Position numbers and translations under genes: made by a program
The notes under the pieces: generated by a model
What the model was told of the DNA's origin: nothing
What the model saw: the letters and a program-made list of their open reading frames with translations, nothing else
Database searches by the model: none
Part shown: piece after piece, positions 1-8,500 of the stretch
Numbering within the stretch: position 1 is the first letter of the stretch
How the letters are laid out: each line of letters starts with the position of its first letter
Assembly: GCF_008693005.1 (NCBI RefSeq)
Contig: NZ_VXKE01000004.1
Coordinates: 1 to 50,165, forward strand
Length of the DNA stretch: 50,165 nt
Direction of reading: 5' to 3'
From: Helicobacter canis
Lineage (GTDB): Bacteria; Campylobacterota; Campylobacteria; Campylobacterales; Helicobacteraceae

Positions 1-127
1 TGCGGTTGTCCCAAAATCCACAAAATCACTGCTATGATTACCCAAAGCTGAATCTCTGCGTGGGCGTGCTCGCTCGCGCTTGCACGCAGCCTTTAGGTAG
101 GGTCTTTGAAACAAGGGCGGGAGCCGA
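1..127. repeat. Terminal direct repeat showing a circular contig
   Basis: Bases 1-127 are identical to 50039-50165. An exact overlap of 127 bases is what a de Bruijn assembler with k=127 leaves on a circular contig. The genome is therefore about 50,038 bp and is either circular or circularly permuted with terminal redundancy, as in headful packaging. Genes at the two ends of the window are neighbours. Confidence 0.93.
64..87. other. Hairpin/cruciform just downstream of the DGR variable repeat
   Basis: GCGTGC (64-69) and GCACGC (82-87) form a perfect 6-bp stem around a 12-base loop. The hairpin lies between the stop codon of the variable protein (93) and the flanking repeat, 28 bases beyond the end of the VR on the coding strand. 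In the Bordetella phage DGR a hairpin/cruciform just after the VR promotes mutagenic homing. No matching hairpin follows the template repeat. The role here is inferred from position and shape only; GC-rich hairpins are common in this genome. Confidence 0.45.
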
Positions 128-2036
128 GGTCCCAATCCGCGCGAGAAAAGGCATTAGCACCAAGCCAGCACAAAACGCCCGCGTGGGCGGAGTCGCGCAG
201 GCTGCCGCCGTGTAACACTAGCCTAACTCCATCAGCGATCCAGCCTCCGTCCGTGGTGCCATTGGTGCTAGTGCCGCCATCGGTGCTTTTGGGGATCATC
301 GTGCCAGCAAAGACTCTTTTGACCTGCTGTCCAGAAGTGATATTGACCACTTTGCCTGTGTTGGTGTATTTGCTGCTGCTTGTCTCATCGCTGTAGTCTT
401 GCTCGTGGGTGGCAAGGTATAGAAGCTTGTCGTTCAAAAAGCAGCCGTCTAAAAACTCCCAAACATTGCCCGCCAAGTTGCAAATGCCGCGATAGATGTG
501 CGCTTGTGCTCGCTTGTCGCTGTCGCTTACAGGGATTGAAATGGTCTTGTTGCCCTGTCCAAAGTGCGCGGCGGGGTATAAAGAGTTGGCATTTTGCGCG
601 GAAGTGTTCCAGCTGTGGATCGCCCACTTGCTTTGATCTGTGGTTTTAGAGTCGGCAGTGCTGCCCATATAGCCTCTTTCAATGCAGTAGAGCAGTGCGA
701 TCGCCTCTCGCTCGTGGTGGTTTTGGATTTTAATGCCCCGTGTGAAGCTCTGCGTGCGAGATCTAAACCACTCGCGAGTTTGGTTGTTTGTGGGTCTTGG
801 GTTTGAGCGGACAAAGAAGCTGCCCTCCATACCCCCTAGGGGTATGCTCTCCCAGCTCCCTAGGTAGAATCCCTCCACTTTCACGCTAGAGACTATGCCA
901 GCTTTGTCTGTGCCGCGCCCTTGTAGGTTGGTGTAGCCTTGGTAGCCTGCTTTGTTTAGATCATAGCTAAAGGGTGCTAGGCTTGTAAGCTTTAGTAAGT
1001 AGCTTTGCGCATTAAACTCAAACTCTATATCGATCACATAGTGATCTGGGATTTTGCTTACACATTGATAAGTGGCGTTGTCAAGGTATTTTTGCATAGA
1101 GTCGCTCTCTAAAGTCGCGTCCTCTGGGAGTAGCTCTAGAGTGCCGTCATTTTTCAAAGCGTAGCGTTTGATGTGGGAGTGGGGCATATCTGCGCGGTCG
1201 AAAAATTTGGTTACAGGATCATCGTTGCTCTTTTCATTGAGTCGCTCTTGCACTTTGTCTAGCCAGAGTGTGTCCTCTGTCGTGCCTGTGTTTATGCGCT
1301 TAGATTTGTTGGTGTCGATGTTTTCGATAAAGCCAGCAAACACGGCGGCTTTGATTGTGAGAGTGATCGGCTCGCTCCACGCACTCGCCGCGCCTGTGGG
1401 GCTTATGGCGCGCACCTTTATGGTGGCTTGCGTGTCGCGGCTTGCGTCTATGGCTGTGAGTGTGTATGTGCCAGCTTGGAGGTCTTTAGTCTTCTCTGCG
1501 CTTAGGTTTTCTAGATTTAGCTCATAGGTGAGATTACTTCCGTGTGTGTCGCTGTGAGATGGGCTTATGGTGATCTCTCCGCTTGCTAGCTTTAGCAGCT
1601 CTTTGTGGCTGAAGCTTATGGCTGGTGTGGTTGGGGGGTTTTCCCCTAGGGTTTGGGTGTATTTGCCTAGTAGGTATAAATCGCGTGGGCTTGTGGCAAG
1701 GCTTGCTAGCTCTTTTGCCTTTTGAAGCAGGGTGGCTTTGGCTTGGGCGACTCGCTCTAGGCGGTCGGTGTTAAGCTCAAAAAAGCTCTTTAAAATGTAG
1801 GCTAGATCCTCTGCGCTCTTTGCACTTGCGCCTAGCTCTTTAAGCTTGTCTAAGATCTCTTGGCGGTGGGTGATGTTGGTCGCACTTGCTTGGGTGTCTT
1901 GCTCGCTTGGCACTTGGGGGGTGTCGGTGCTAGATTCTGGTGCGCCCTTTTGCTCTGGGCTTGCTTGCGGGCTGTCGCTGGACTCTGGCGATGAGATCTC
2001 GTGGCTGTGCTCTTGTTCGGTGAAATTTGTATCCAT
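93..2036 (-). CDS. DGR variable protein: tail-fibre tip with FGE/C-type-lectin-like domain
   Basis: This 647-residue protein is the diversified receptor-binding protein of a diversity-generating retroelement. Residues 1-60 are rich in Ser, Pro, Glu and Gln. About residues 180-230 resemble a fibronectin-type-III strand pattern. The C-terminal third looks like a formylglycine-generating-enzyme/C-type-lectin fold, with the diagnostic GNVWEF at about 523-528 and a Gly-Gly-Ser strand at about 610. The variable repeat encodes about residues 609-641 and stops just before the last seven residues. The start has a good ribosome site (AAAGGAG, 6-8 bases upstream). It is the last gene of the tail operon 4078-93, after a coiled-coil fibre and an assembly chaperone-like gene, which fits a displayed tip protein. 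The varied residues should line the ligand surface; the receptor is unknown. Confidence 0.88.
   Translation of the reverse strand: MDTNFTEQEHSHEISSPESSDSPQASPEQKGAPESSTDTPQVPSEQDTQASATNITHRQEILDKLKELGASAKSAEDLAYILKSFFELNTDRLERVAQAKATLLQKAKELASLATSPRDLYLLGKYTQTLGENPPTTPAISFSHKELLKLASGEITISPSHSDTHGSNLTYELNLENLSAEKTKDLQAGTYTLTAIDASRDTQATIKVRAISPTGAASAWSEPITLTIKAAVFAGFIENIDTNKSKRINTGTTEDTLWLDKVQERLNEKSNDDPVTKFFDRADMPHSHIKRYALKNDGTLELLPEDATLESDSMQKYLDNATYQCVSKIPDHYVIDIEFEFNAQSYLLKLTSLAPFSYDLNKAGYQGYTNLQGRGTDKAGIVSSVKVEGFYLGSWESIPLGGMEGSFFVRSNPRPTNNQTREWFRSRTQSFTRGIKIQNHHEREAIALLYCIERGYMGSTADSKTTDQSKWAIHSWNTSAQNANSLYPAAHFGQGNKTISIPVSDSDKRAQAHIYRGICNLAGNVWEFLDGCFLNDKLLYLATHEQDYSDETSSSKYTNTGKVVNITSGQQVKRVFAGTMIPKSTDGGTSTNGTTDGGWIADGVRLVLHGGSLRDSAHAGVLCWLGANAFSRADWDLGSRPCFKDPT
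116..210 (-). other. DGR variable repeat (VR)
   Basis: This 95-bp segment aligns without gaps to the template repeat at 49645-49739. There are 13 mismatches, and every one is a T in the template on the plus strand, i.e. an A on the coding strand. None of the 75 other positions differs. Changes fall at plus positions 128, 131, 137, 142, 143, 157, 158, 163, 164, 194, 196, 197 and 209. In protein terms, template Asn codons (AAC/AAT) become Arg, Asp, Leu, Ala, Arg, Asp and Asp, one Asn is unchanged, and an Ile becomes Leu. Confidence 0.95.
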
Positions 2037-2046
2037 TTTTGCTCCT

Positions 2047-2706
2047 TTAGATTGAGTAGTAAAGCGTGATAGAATCTAGCGTGCTTATGTCGCGTGCGGC
2101 TTGGATCTCGTCCTCGCACTTCTGTCTGCGCCCTGTGAGCTTGGCTATCTCTGTGGTGTAGGCTTTTGCCTTATCGAGCACATTGAGTGCTAGGGTGCGC
2201 TTCTCTATGCCGCGGCTTTTGGCTAGCTGGGTGAGAAAGGGCGTTTTGGCTTCGTTGTCTGCTTGCCACTCTTTGGCTTCTTTCTCCTGCATACTCCAAG
2301 TCTGCGCCTCGCTTGGTGGATATTGGCTTACTAAAATCGCTTGCGCGGTGTTTTCATAGTGTGCGTTGATCTCGGCTTTTTTGATCGCTTTTAGTGTCTC
2401 TAGGTCAAAACCTTCAAGCTTTGCTTTAGCATAGATCGTGGCTATAAGAGATTTGATGTTTTGCTCTGCTAAATCTGTGCCATCATAGAGATAGCTTAGG
2501 TATTTATACTCCGCTGGGCTTGCTTGCTGGGGTGTGCTTGGCATAACAGGCACGCTAGTCATACCGCTTGAGCCTACTTGTGGGATAAAGTCATAGTCGC
2601 TAAAGCTTGGGTCGTATTCTGGTGTGTAGCTTAGTAGGATATTGACGCAGTTGCGTGCTAGGTCTTTGCTCTCTAGGGGGGTGTGGCTTGTTTGGATAAA
2701 AATCAT
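2047..2706 (-). CDS. Tail-fibre assembly/chaperone-like protein
   Basis: A 219-residue protein between the coiled-coil fibre gene and the DGR target. Its C-terminal half (about 130-200) has the pattern common in phage fibre-associated proteins: a Trp-x-x-Gln-x-x-Glu-Ala stretch, an Asp/Thr-Pro-Phe-Leu segment, then Ala-x-x-Arg-Gly-Ile followed by a Lys-rich helix. This resembles DUF4376 or tail-fibre assembly proteins. The N-terminus is short and beta-rich with Pro-Ser-Thr stretches. Start at 2706 has GGAG upstream. It probably helps fold or attach the fibre. The family assignment is by eye and moderate only. Confidence 0.5.
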   Translation of the reverse strand: MIFIQTSHTPLESKDLARNCVNILLSYTPEYDPSFSDYDFIPQVGSSGMTSVPVMPSTPQQASPAEYKYLSYLYDGTDLAEQNIKSLIATIYAKAKLEGFDLETLKAIKKAEINAHYENTAQAILVSQYPPSEAQTWSMQEKEAKEWQADNEAKTPFLTQLAKSRGIEKRTLALNVLDKAKAYTTEIAKLTGRRQKCEDEIQAARDISTLDSITLYYSI

Positions 2707-2719
2707 TGTGTTGCTCCTT

Positions 2720-4078
2720 TTAAAGTGTGGCTTCTAGCTCATAGTCTGCTAGCCTTGCATAGAGTCCGCTAGGTCTTTGCTCTGGGCTAGGTGCTGGCGT
2801 GGCGTCTTGGATCTGCTCTAGGGCTTCTTGCAGGGCTTGGCTTATGCTGGTTGCACTCTCTTGGGTTTGGGTCTCTATGGATTCTAGGGCTTGGGTTTTG
2901 CCCTGCTCTATGGCTTGCAGTGCCTCTGTCTTTGCCTGCTCGATTTCTGGCGTGCTAGGCTGTGTGGTCGGCGGTGTGGTGGTGGGGGGTAGTGTGCCGC
3001 CATTATCTTGGATAAGCTGCTCTAGCTCTTGCTTTAGGGCTTGCTGGTGGGTGGTGAGCTCGCCTTTTGATTGTGTGGTGGCTTGCTCTAGCTCTTGCAG
3101 GGCTTGCGTCTTTGCCTGCTCGATTTCTTGGCTGGCTTGGCTTTGTGCCTGCTCTAGCTCTTGGAGCTTAGATTCTAGCTCGCCGAGCTTTTGCCTAAAG
3201 TCTGCAAGTCTCGTGTCAATCTCGCTTAGGGCTTGACTCTTGTGGCTCTCGATTTCGCGCTCGTATTGCTCTTTATCGCTTAGAAGTTGTGTGCGCATTT
3301 CATTTAGGATATTTGGTGCTAGGGCTTCAATCTGCTCTTTCATACTTTGGGCTAGGTTTAGCTGGGCTTGTATCTCTAGCTTGGCACTCTCAAGCTTTGC
3401 AAGGTTAGATTCTAGCTCTTGGCTGATTTCTAGCATTTTCTGCACGGCTTCTAGGTCTGCTTTAGCTCCTTGGGCTAGGGCTTTGGCTTCATCAAGCAGG
3501 GCTTCTGTGGTAGTAAAAAGCTCTAGGTTGCTCTTGTGTGTGGCGGCGATTTGCTTAAGGCTTTCGTTGATGTAGCTAGTGATCGCCTTTAGGTTTGCTT
3601 GCAAATTTTCTAGCTGCTCGCTGCTAAGTTTTATACTCTCTGCATAGTAGCGGTAGAATCTAAAGAGATCATCGCTGATGTTTAGCAGCTCGGCTATGCC
3701 TTGTAGGGTGTAGTGGGTGTTAGCGATCACGCCTGCGTTGTCTTTGATCGCTTGGGCGATTTCTTGCTTTAGGGCTTCTAGCTTCTGGCCATCATCTTGG
3801 GGGAGCTCTGGGGGCTGGGTGTCGCCTGTGTCAAGCTCGGGCAAAAGTGGGGGTGTGGGTGGGGTCGCTTCTGCGCTTGGGTCGTCTTGGTCGCTTGTGT
3901 TTGGTGTGTTTTCTTGTGTGCTTTCTTGGCTCTGCTCTTGCGTGTTGGAGCTGGACTCTGGCTCTGGCATTGGTGCTTGCGCGCTTTCTTGTGCGCTTGT
4001 GTCTGGGGTTTGCGCGCTCTCTTGTGCGCTTGGGGTTAGGTCTTTGCTCTCTTCTGCGCTTGGGATTTGGTTTTTCAT
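2720..4078 (-). CDS. Coiled-coil tail-fibre shaft protein
   Basis: A 452-residue protein with no cysteine and two clear zones. Residues 1-95 are a low-complexity Ser/Gln/Glu/Pro/Thr linker similar in style to the N-terminus of the DGR target protein. Residues about 100-430 are almost continuous heptad-type helix rich in Glu, Gln, Lys, Ala and Leu, with a short Pro/Thr break near 360-375. The last 18 residues are a compact non-repetitive tail. It is the first gene of the tail operon, 44 bp from a copy of the late motif, with AAGGGG as ribosome site. It likely forms the trimeric shaft that carries the variable tip. No enzymatic motif is visible. Confidence 0.5.
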   Translation of the reverse strand: MKNQIPSAEESKDLTPSAQESAQTPDTSAQESAQAPMPEPESSSNTQEQSQESTQENTPNTSDQDDPSAEATPPTPPLLPELDTGDTQPPELPQDDGQKLEALKQEIAQAIKDNAGVIANTHYTLQGIAELLNISDDLFRFYRYYAESIKLSSEQLENLQANLKAITSYINESLKQIAATHKSNLELFTTTEALLDEAKALAQGAKADLEAVQKMLEISQELESNLAKLESAKLEIQAQLNLAQSMKEQIEALAPNILNEMRTQLLSDKEQYEREIESHKSQALSEIDTRLADFRQKLGELESKLQELEQAQSQASQEIEQAKTQALQELEQATTQSKGELTTHQQALKQELEQLIQDNGGTLPPTTTPPTTQPSTPEIEQAKTEALQAIEQGKTQALESIETQTQESATSISQALQEALEQIQDATPAPSPEQRPSGLYARLADYELEATL

Positions 4079-4121
4079 TTTTTCCCCTTTTTGCTTGGCA
4101 TTGTGCTACAAACTTCCCGCG

Positions 4122-4138
4122 ATAAAAAAGGGGTAAAA
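4122..4138 (-). promoter_or_regulatory. Late motif copy upstream of the tail-fibre operon
   Basis: Plus-strand ATAAAAAAGGGGTAAAA, read on the minus strand as TTTTACCCCTTTTTTAT, 44 bp before the start at 4078. No plus-strand ORF follows this copy, which argues that the motif serves the minus-strand operon. Confidence 0.5.
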
Positions 4139-4218
4139 TCGCGCGCTTAAAGTTTAAAAGCTAGATTTTGTGTATGGCGTGGTGAAGCCTGCTTGGTCTT
4201 GGGTCTTGTGCGCTACGC

Positions 4219-4319
4219 TTGTTTTCTAAAGAAACATCGGCTAACGCCGAGCGGTGTCCCTTGTTTTCTAAAGAAACATCGGCTAACGCCGAGCGGTGTC
4301 CCTTGTTTTCTAAAGAAAC
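4219..4319. repeat. 42-bp tandem repeat, two full copies and a partial
   Basis: Two identical 42-bp units (4219-4260, 4261-4302) are followed by the first 17 bases of a third. Each contains TTTCTAAAGAAA and the hairpin CGGCTAACGCCG. The unit is a multiple of three. A copy of the same element in the opposite orientation is translated inside the primase gene near 19745-19795. The repeat directly abuts the stop codon of the accessory gene at 4324. Confidence 0.85.
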
Positions 4320-4323
4320 TGCG

Positions 4324-5085
4324 CTACGCTTGTTTTGCTATTTTTTCCTTATAGTTATATGCTCTATAAGTTTTGATTCTGTCGTTTTCATCTTTATACA
4401 CTTCTAAATCTACTAAAAACTCGTAGTGATATGGATTCTCTAGCATTTCTTGTTTTAGTCGATCATCGTCTATAAAAATATTTTTCGCACTTTTGCTTAG
4501 GTTGTAGCAGTAGGCTTTGTAAGCTTTTGGCTTTTGCGTGTTTGTTGTTTGGTAAAATTCTATAAGCATATTTTCAAATATTGTTTTTGCTTCTATTTTT
4601 TCATCAAAGCCTTTTATTTTGGCGATACATTCTAAGTTGTCGCTGTATATTTTAAAGGTGTTTTGATTGATTGTTATATGCGTGTTATTGAAATTATTTG
4701 TGATTTGCGCGTCTGCTCCTATGTTGTGGAGACTGATGATATTTGCTAAATCTTTTGCCATTGCTTTATCGATATATTTTTCTTGGCTTATTTGCTCTAT
4801 ACTTTGCTGTTTTATGGTTTTTAGATTATGCCATAGCTCAAAATACGCGTTAATCGCGCTTATACATTCATTGGGAGGGAGAAGCGAGCCTATATGCACT
4901 AAAAAGTTAAAGACATCGCTGCCCTTCTCCACGCTTTTAAGTTGTAGCTCCACACCGCCCAAGCCCTTATCCATCTCTACAAAGTTACTTAAGCTGTGAT
5001 GAAGTGATAAAATCGCATTGCTTAAAGTCTCTAAGCGCAAAGCCTGCTGCTTTTGTATTTTTAGTGTTATGATAATCTCTTGCAT
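4324..5085 (-). CDS. Accessory protein of unknown function
   Basis: A 253-residue protein I do not recognise. I choose the start at 5085 because AAGGAAG stands 8 bases upstream; an in-frame ATG at 5115 has a poorer site. The gene is clearly richer in A and T than the structural genes around it. It has no signal peptide or membrane span. The first 110 residues are mostly helical; a beta-rich Asn/Thr/Ile segment follows near 130-150, and the C-terminus is rich in Tyr, Asp and Lys. It is flanked downstream by the 42-bp tandem repeat and upstream by a structured 400-bp gap. Isolated position and composition fit a cargo ('moron') gene. Confidence 0.6.
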   Translation of the reverse strand: MQEIIITLKIQKQQALRLETLSNAILSLHHSLSNFVEMDKGLGGVELQLKSVEKGSDVFNFLVHIGSLLPPNECISAINAYFELWHNLKTIKQQSIEQISQEKYIDKAMAKDLANIISLHNIGADAQITNNFNNTHITINQNTFKIYSDNLECIAKIKGFDEKIEAKTIFENMLIEFYQTTNTQKPKAYKAYCYNLSKSAKNIFIDDDRLKQEMLENPYHYEFLVDLEVYKDENDRIKTYRAYNYKEKIAKQA

Positions 5086-5155
5086 TTTCCGCTTCCTTGA
5101 AAAAATCTTTAGCATTATAAAACCTTTTTTTTATTTATGTGCTATACTTCCACTA

Positions 5156-5268
5156 CTAAAAAGCTAAACGCAGGATTCGTGAGACCTGCCACCACCTGAC
5201 TGAGCCTTAAGGCGTAGCTAACCTTACCGCTTACCAGAAATGGAAGATGGGCTCTCCTAGCTTTTTAG
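5156..5268. other. Palindromic multi-hairpin element
   Basis: A perfect 11-bp stem closes the element: CTAAAAAGCTA (5156-5166) with TAGCTTTTTAG (5258-5268). Inside are GCAGG/CCTGC (5170-5174 with 5185-5189) and GAGCC/GGCTC (5202-5206 with 5250-5254), plus the palindrome GCCTTAAGGC (5204-5213) as an alternative to the latter. The cloverleaf-like layout could be a structured RNA or another member of the hairpin repeats seen elsewhere. I cannot match it to a known RNA family. Confidence 0.5.
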
Positions 5269-5343
5269 CATTCTCCACTTTTAAATCCACTTGCTCGGGT
5301 TTTGACCTTAAGCGTCCAATACCATAAAGATTTCTTTAAAAAA

Positions 5344-5480
5344 GTTGTGCTATAATCAAGTTCATCAGCCAAACATAGCACTAAGCTCATAACTTAGGAG
5401 GAAGCTGGGAGGCTGAGTATAGGGTATTGATAGAATCTTATCTAAGCAAGTCTTAGCTCATAACTAAGGTGACTTGCGGG
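5344..5480 (+). other. Possible small RNA: TATAAT promoter followed by two hairpins with the same loop
   Basis: TGTGCTATAAT (-10 hexamer 5351-5356) would start plus-strand RNA near 5363. Two hairpins follow with the same stem theme and identical loop CTCATAA: CTAAG/CTTAG at 5381-5397, enclosed by CAGCC/GGCTG (5366-5370, 5411-5415); then GCAAGTC/GACTTGC with inner TTAG/CTAA at 5446-5477. The region holds no ORF. It may be a noncoding RNA, or antisense to the 3' flank of the polyvalent gene. It completes the description of the 5116-5506 gap. Confidence 0.4.
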
Positions 5481-5506
5481 CTATGCCTTAAGCGTTCAAT
5501 ACTCTT

Positions 5507-8500
5507 TTATTTTTTTAGTAGTTTATTAAACTTCTCATCATCTAAAATTCCTCTCTCAAAATACATTGTTTTAAATCCCAGTTCGTTCTGTCCCTTTTGT
5601 ATCTGCTCTACCACGACATAAAATTCTCCATCTAGCTGTCTTGCGCTTATGCTTGCTGTCTCTTGGCGTTTGCCTATACTTATGCCTTTATGTGTTGCGT
5701 TGTCGGCATAGTCTTGGTATTTAGCGATTTCATCAAGCGTTACAGGCTTTTGACCACTAAATTTCACTAAATTAGATTGCTCTCCGTGTCTATTAAGTGT
5801 ATGTGCGACATTGTTTGGGTCTATGCTTCTGCGGACATCTTGGGGATATTTGAAGCCCAATTCTTTTGCGACTTTTTCATCAAGCTTATTGATTGCAAAG
5901 CGTTTATTTCTCGCTAGTGCGTAGGCTAGTGTATCTGCGTTTAGATTCTCCTTGCCGATTAGATTCATCTTGCTACCATACTTCGCGCTAGAATCTATCG
6001 CCTTAAAGACATTGTAAAGCTTTTTATTATGTTTCTTTGCTTCCATTCTACGCATTATAGCGTATTTGCCTACTGCCTTGCTTATGGCTATGCTCCCCCC
6101 TGTGCCGCCGAGCAGCCCTAGTGCAAACTTTTCAGGGCTAAAGGTGATATTGCCATTTTCATCTTGCTCCACTCCGCTCACGCTCCCCCCTAGCAGCCCA
6201 GCCCCTGCGTGTGGATTGCTAGAAAAGATATTGGGACTAGATTCGTTGAAATACTTGCCATCTACGCCTTTATTGTCAATATGCTTTATTTGGCTAGAAT
6301 CAAATGTTACTATTTCTCTATCATTAAACAATATACCATCATATCCTGCTTTTTTATAAAATGGAGTTAAAGGTTTTGTTCTTGTTGGGTATCCATAAGC
6401 GGCTTTAAATCTTGGATTATCTGCCCAATAATCTATTCGCATAGCTACCAATAAATATAATTCTGTTTCATTCTTAAAAAAGTCTTTATAATAATCTCTT
6501 GCAAATTTTTCCATTTTTGTTAATGAATTTGGCAAGAGTGCATTAAATTCTTGTAGTTGTTTTAATCTTTCTTTATCGTATTCGCTAAGTTCTTTGAGTT
6601 GTTTTATAACTACTATACGCTCCGCAATACCTTTTTTAGTTAAACAAGAGTGGGCTATATCAAATTCCTTACCGCTTTCTTTGTGTTTTAAAAATATTCT
6701 TTCTCTCCAAAAATCTAAAAATTCAAAACCATTTAACTCTAATTCTTTTTTAGCTGATTTAAATCTCCTAACCTCTTTTAATGCTTCTTTTTGTTCTTGT
6801 TCTGTAAGGTTAAAAATGCGATTGATTTCCGCGATTTTTTCTTTACTTAATTCCTTTTCCATAATAAAAGGCTTTTTAATATTTAAAAAAGTTTTAAATA
6901 AAATCCCTTGTCCCTCTTTTACATAATCTTTCGCTAGTTTTTCATCGTTAGAAAACCAATACCCTATATTAAAATTATATTCTTGCGTTTCAAAAGTATC
7001 AAACTCGGCACGGCTTCCGTGATAAAACACCTTCGACACTCCGTTTTTATCTTTTGTTAAAGGGTGTGAATCTTTTTGCCACTCTAGCAAGTCTTTTGCC
7101 TTTCTCTCATCGTAGTTAAACTTTTTCATAGTGGATTCTAGTAACGCATTAGAATCTTGTGCTATATTTCCTTCATCGGTTTTAGCAATATTAGCGTTTG
7201 GGCGCACGACATCTCGGGTTACTTGAGCTTGAACCGCTACTCCTGCTTGTGTGTGCGGCGAGCTTTGTGGGAGTAGAATCAAGCTTTCTAGCTCTAAAGT
7301 ATAGATTCTATTTTTACCCTCTATCTTTTCAAACAATGTTATTTTCGCCTGTGCTGGCTTGTCGTTTATGTATAAATCTTTAACAAACCTATGCACTTGC
7401 GCGATATTTTCTCTCTGCTTATAATCATTGTGGGTTTGTGCTTTTGTGGCATTTTCAAAGAGATTTTTCAAATGCTGTGCCGCTGCAAAATGCTCATCGC
7501 GTGTAAAGCCATTAGCTATGCTTTTATCTACTGCTTTTTTGCTACTAATTTTATTGCGCTCGGTATCTGTTACCACGCCTTGCAGCCCTGTTTCTTTGTT
7601 GGTGATTGGGGTGGATTTATAAGGCTCTAGGGCTTGCTTTAAATCCTTTCTTAACTCTGCTATGCCCTTTGCTTCCCCTGTGGTGTAGGTGAAATTTATC
7701 TTGCTTGGTGGTGCTTCGCTAGAATCCACTTCATCAAAAAGCCCTTTTTGTGTCGGTGGTGTTGGTGCGTCTTTGGGCATTTGGGTTTGTGGTATAATGG
7801 TGCTAACAGGGTTTTCTAAAGGTTCTTTAGAAGTAAAAGTGTCGTGGTAGGAAGTCTCGGCACTTTCCTTGTATTTATTGTTTTTATAACTTGTGATAAT
7901 CCACTTATTTTCCCCTACATTATCCCAGCCCTTAGAGATACCTACCCTATATTCCTGCCCATTTTTGCGTAGCACGATACTATCTACCCCATTTTGAGTA
8001 ACAACCTTGCCATCTTGTATAATCTCGCTTATCGCATTTATGAGTCCCTGCTCCCCTTCACCAAAGGCTTTAAAATCCCCTGCGTTTAAATGCTTCTCTA
8101 TAATCTTAGCAAGTCCCCAGCCTTTAGCTTGCTCGCCACTGCCTTGCACTTCTCCCCAGACTAAATCAATATCCCCTAATTCTTTACGATGAAATGCGTT
8201 TTCTATATGTCCATATTTAGCATTAAGCAGCAGTCTTATTGCATTTATTCCTTGCACCTTACTCAAGGCATCTTCATCTTTTAAAGTTTGCATAGTCTTA
8301 CTATCATTAAATACATATCCAAAAGGGTAGCCATTGTCTTTATACAGCTTATCTACATATTTTGTAAAATTTTCTTGTTGTGCCTCCTTATCTTTTCCAA
8401 AAAACTTACGCAAAAATAAGTTCGTAAATGGATAGTCGCTAAAATCTAAATCAAAATATTTTCTCAAATAGGATAAAAAGCCATGTCCTTGTGCGTAAAT

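Noticed and set aside
2799..4136. Long plus-strand frames opposite the fibre gene
   Set aside because: They are Ser/Cys/Trp-rich shadows of a Gln/Glu/Ala coiled-coil gene.
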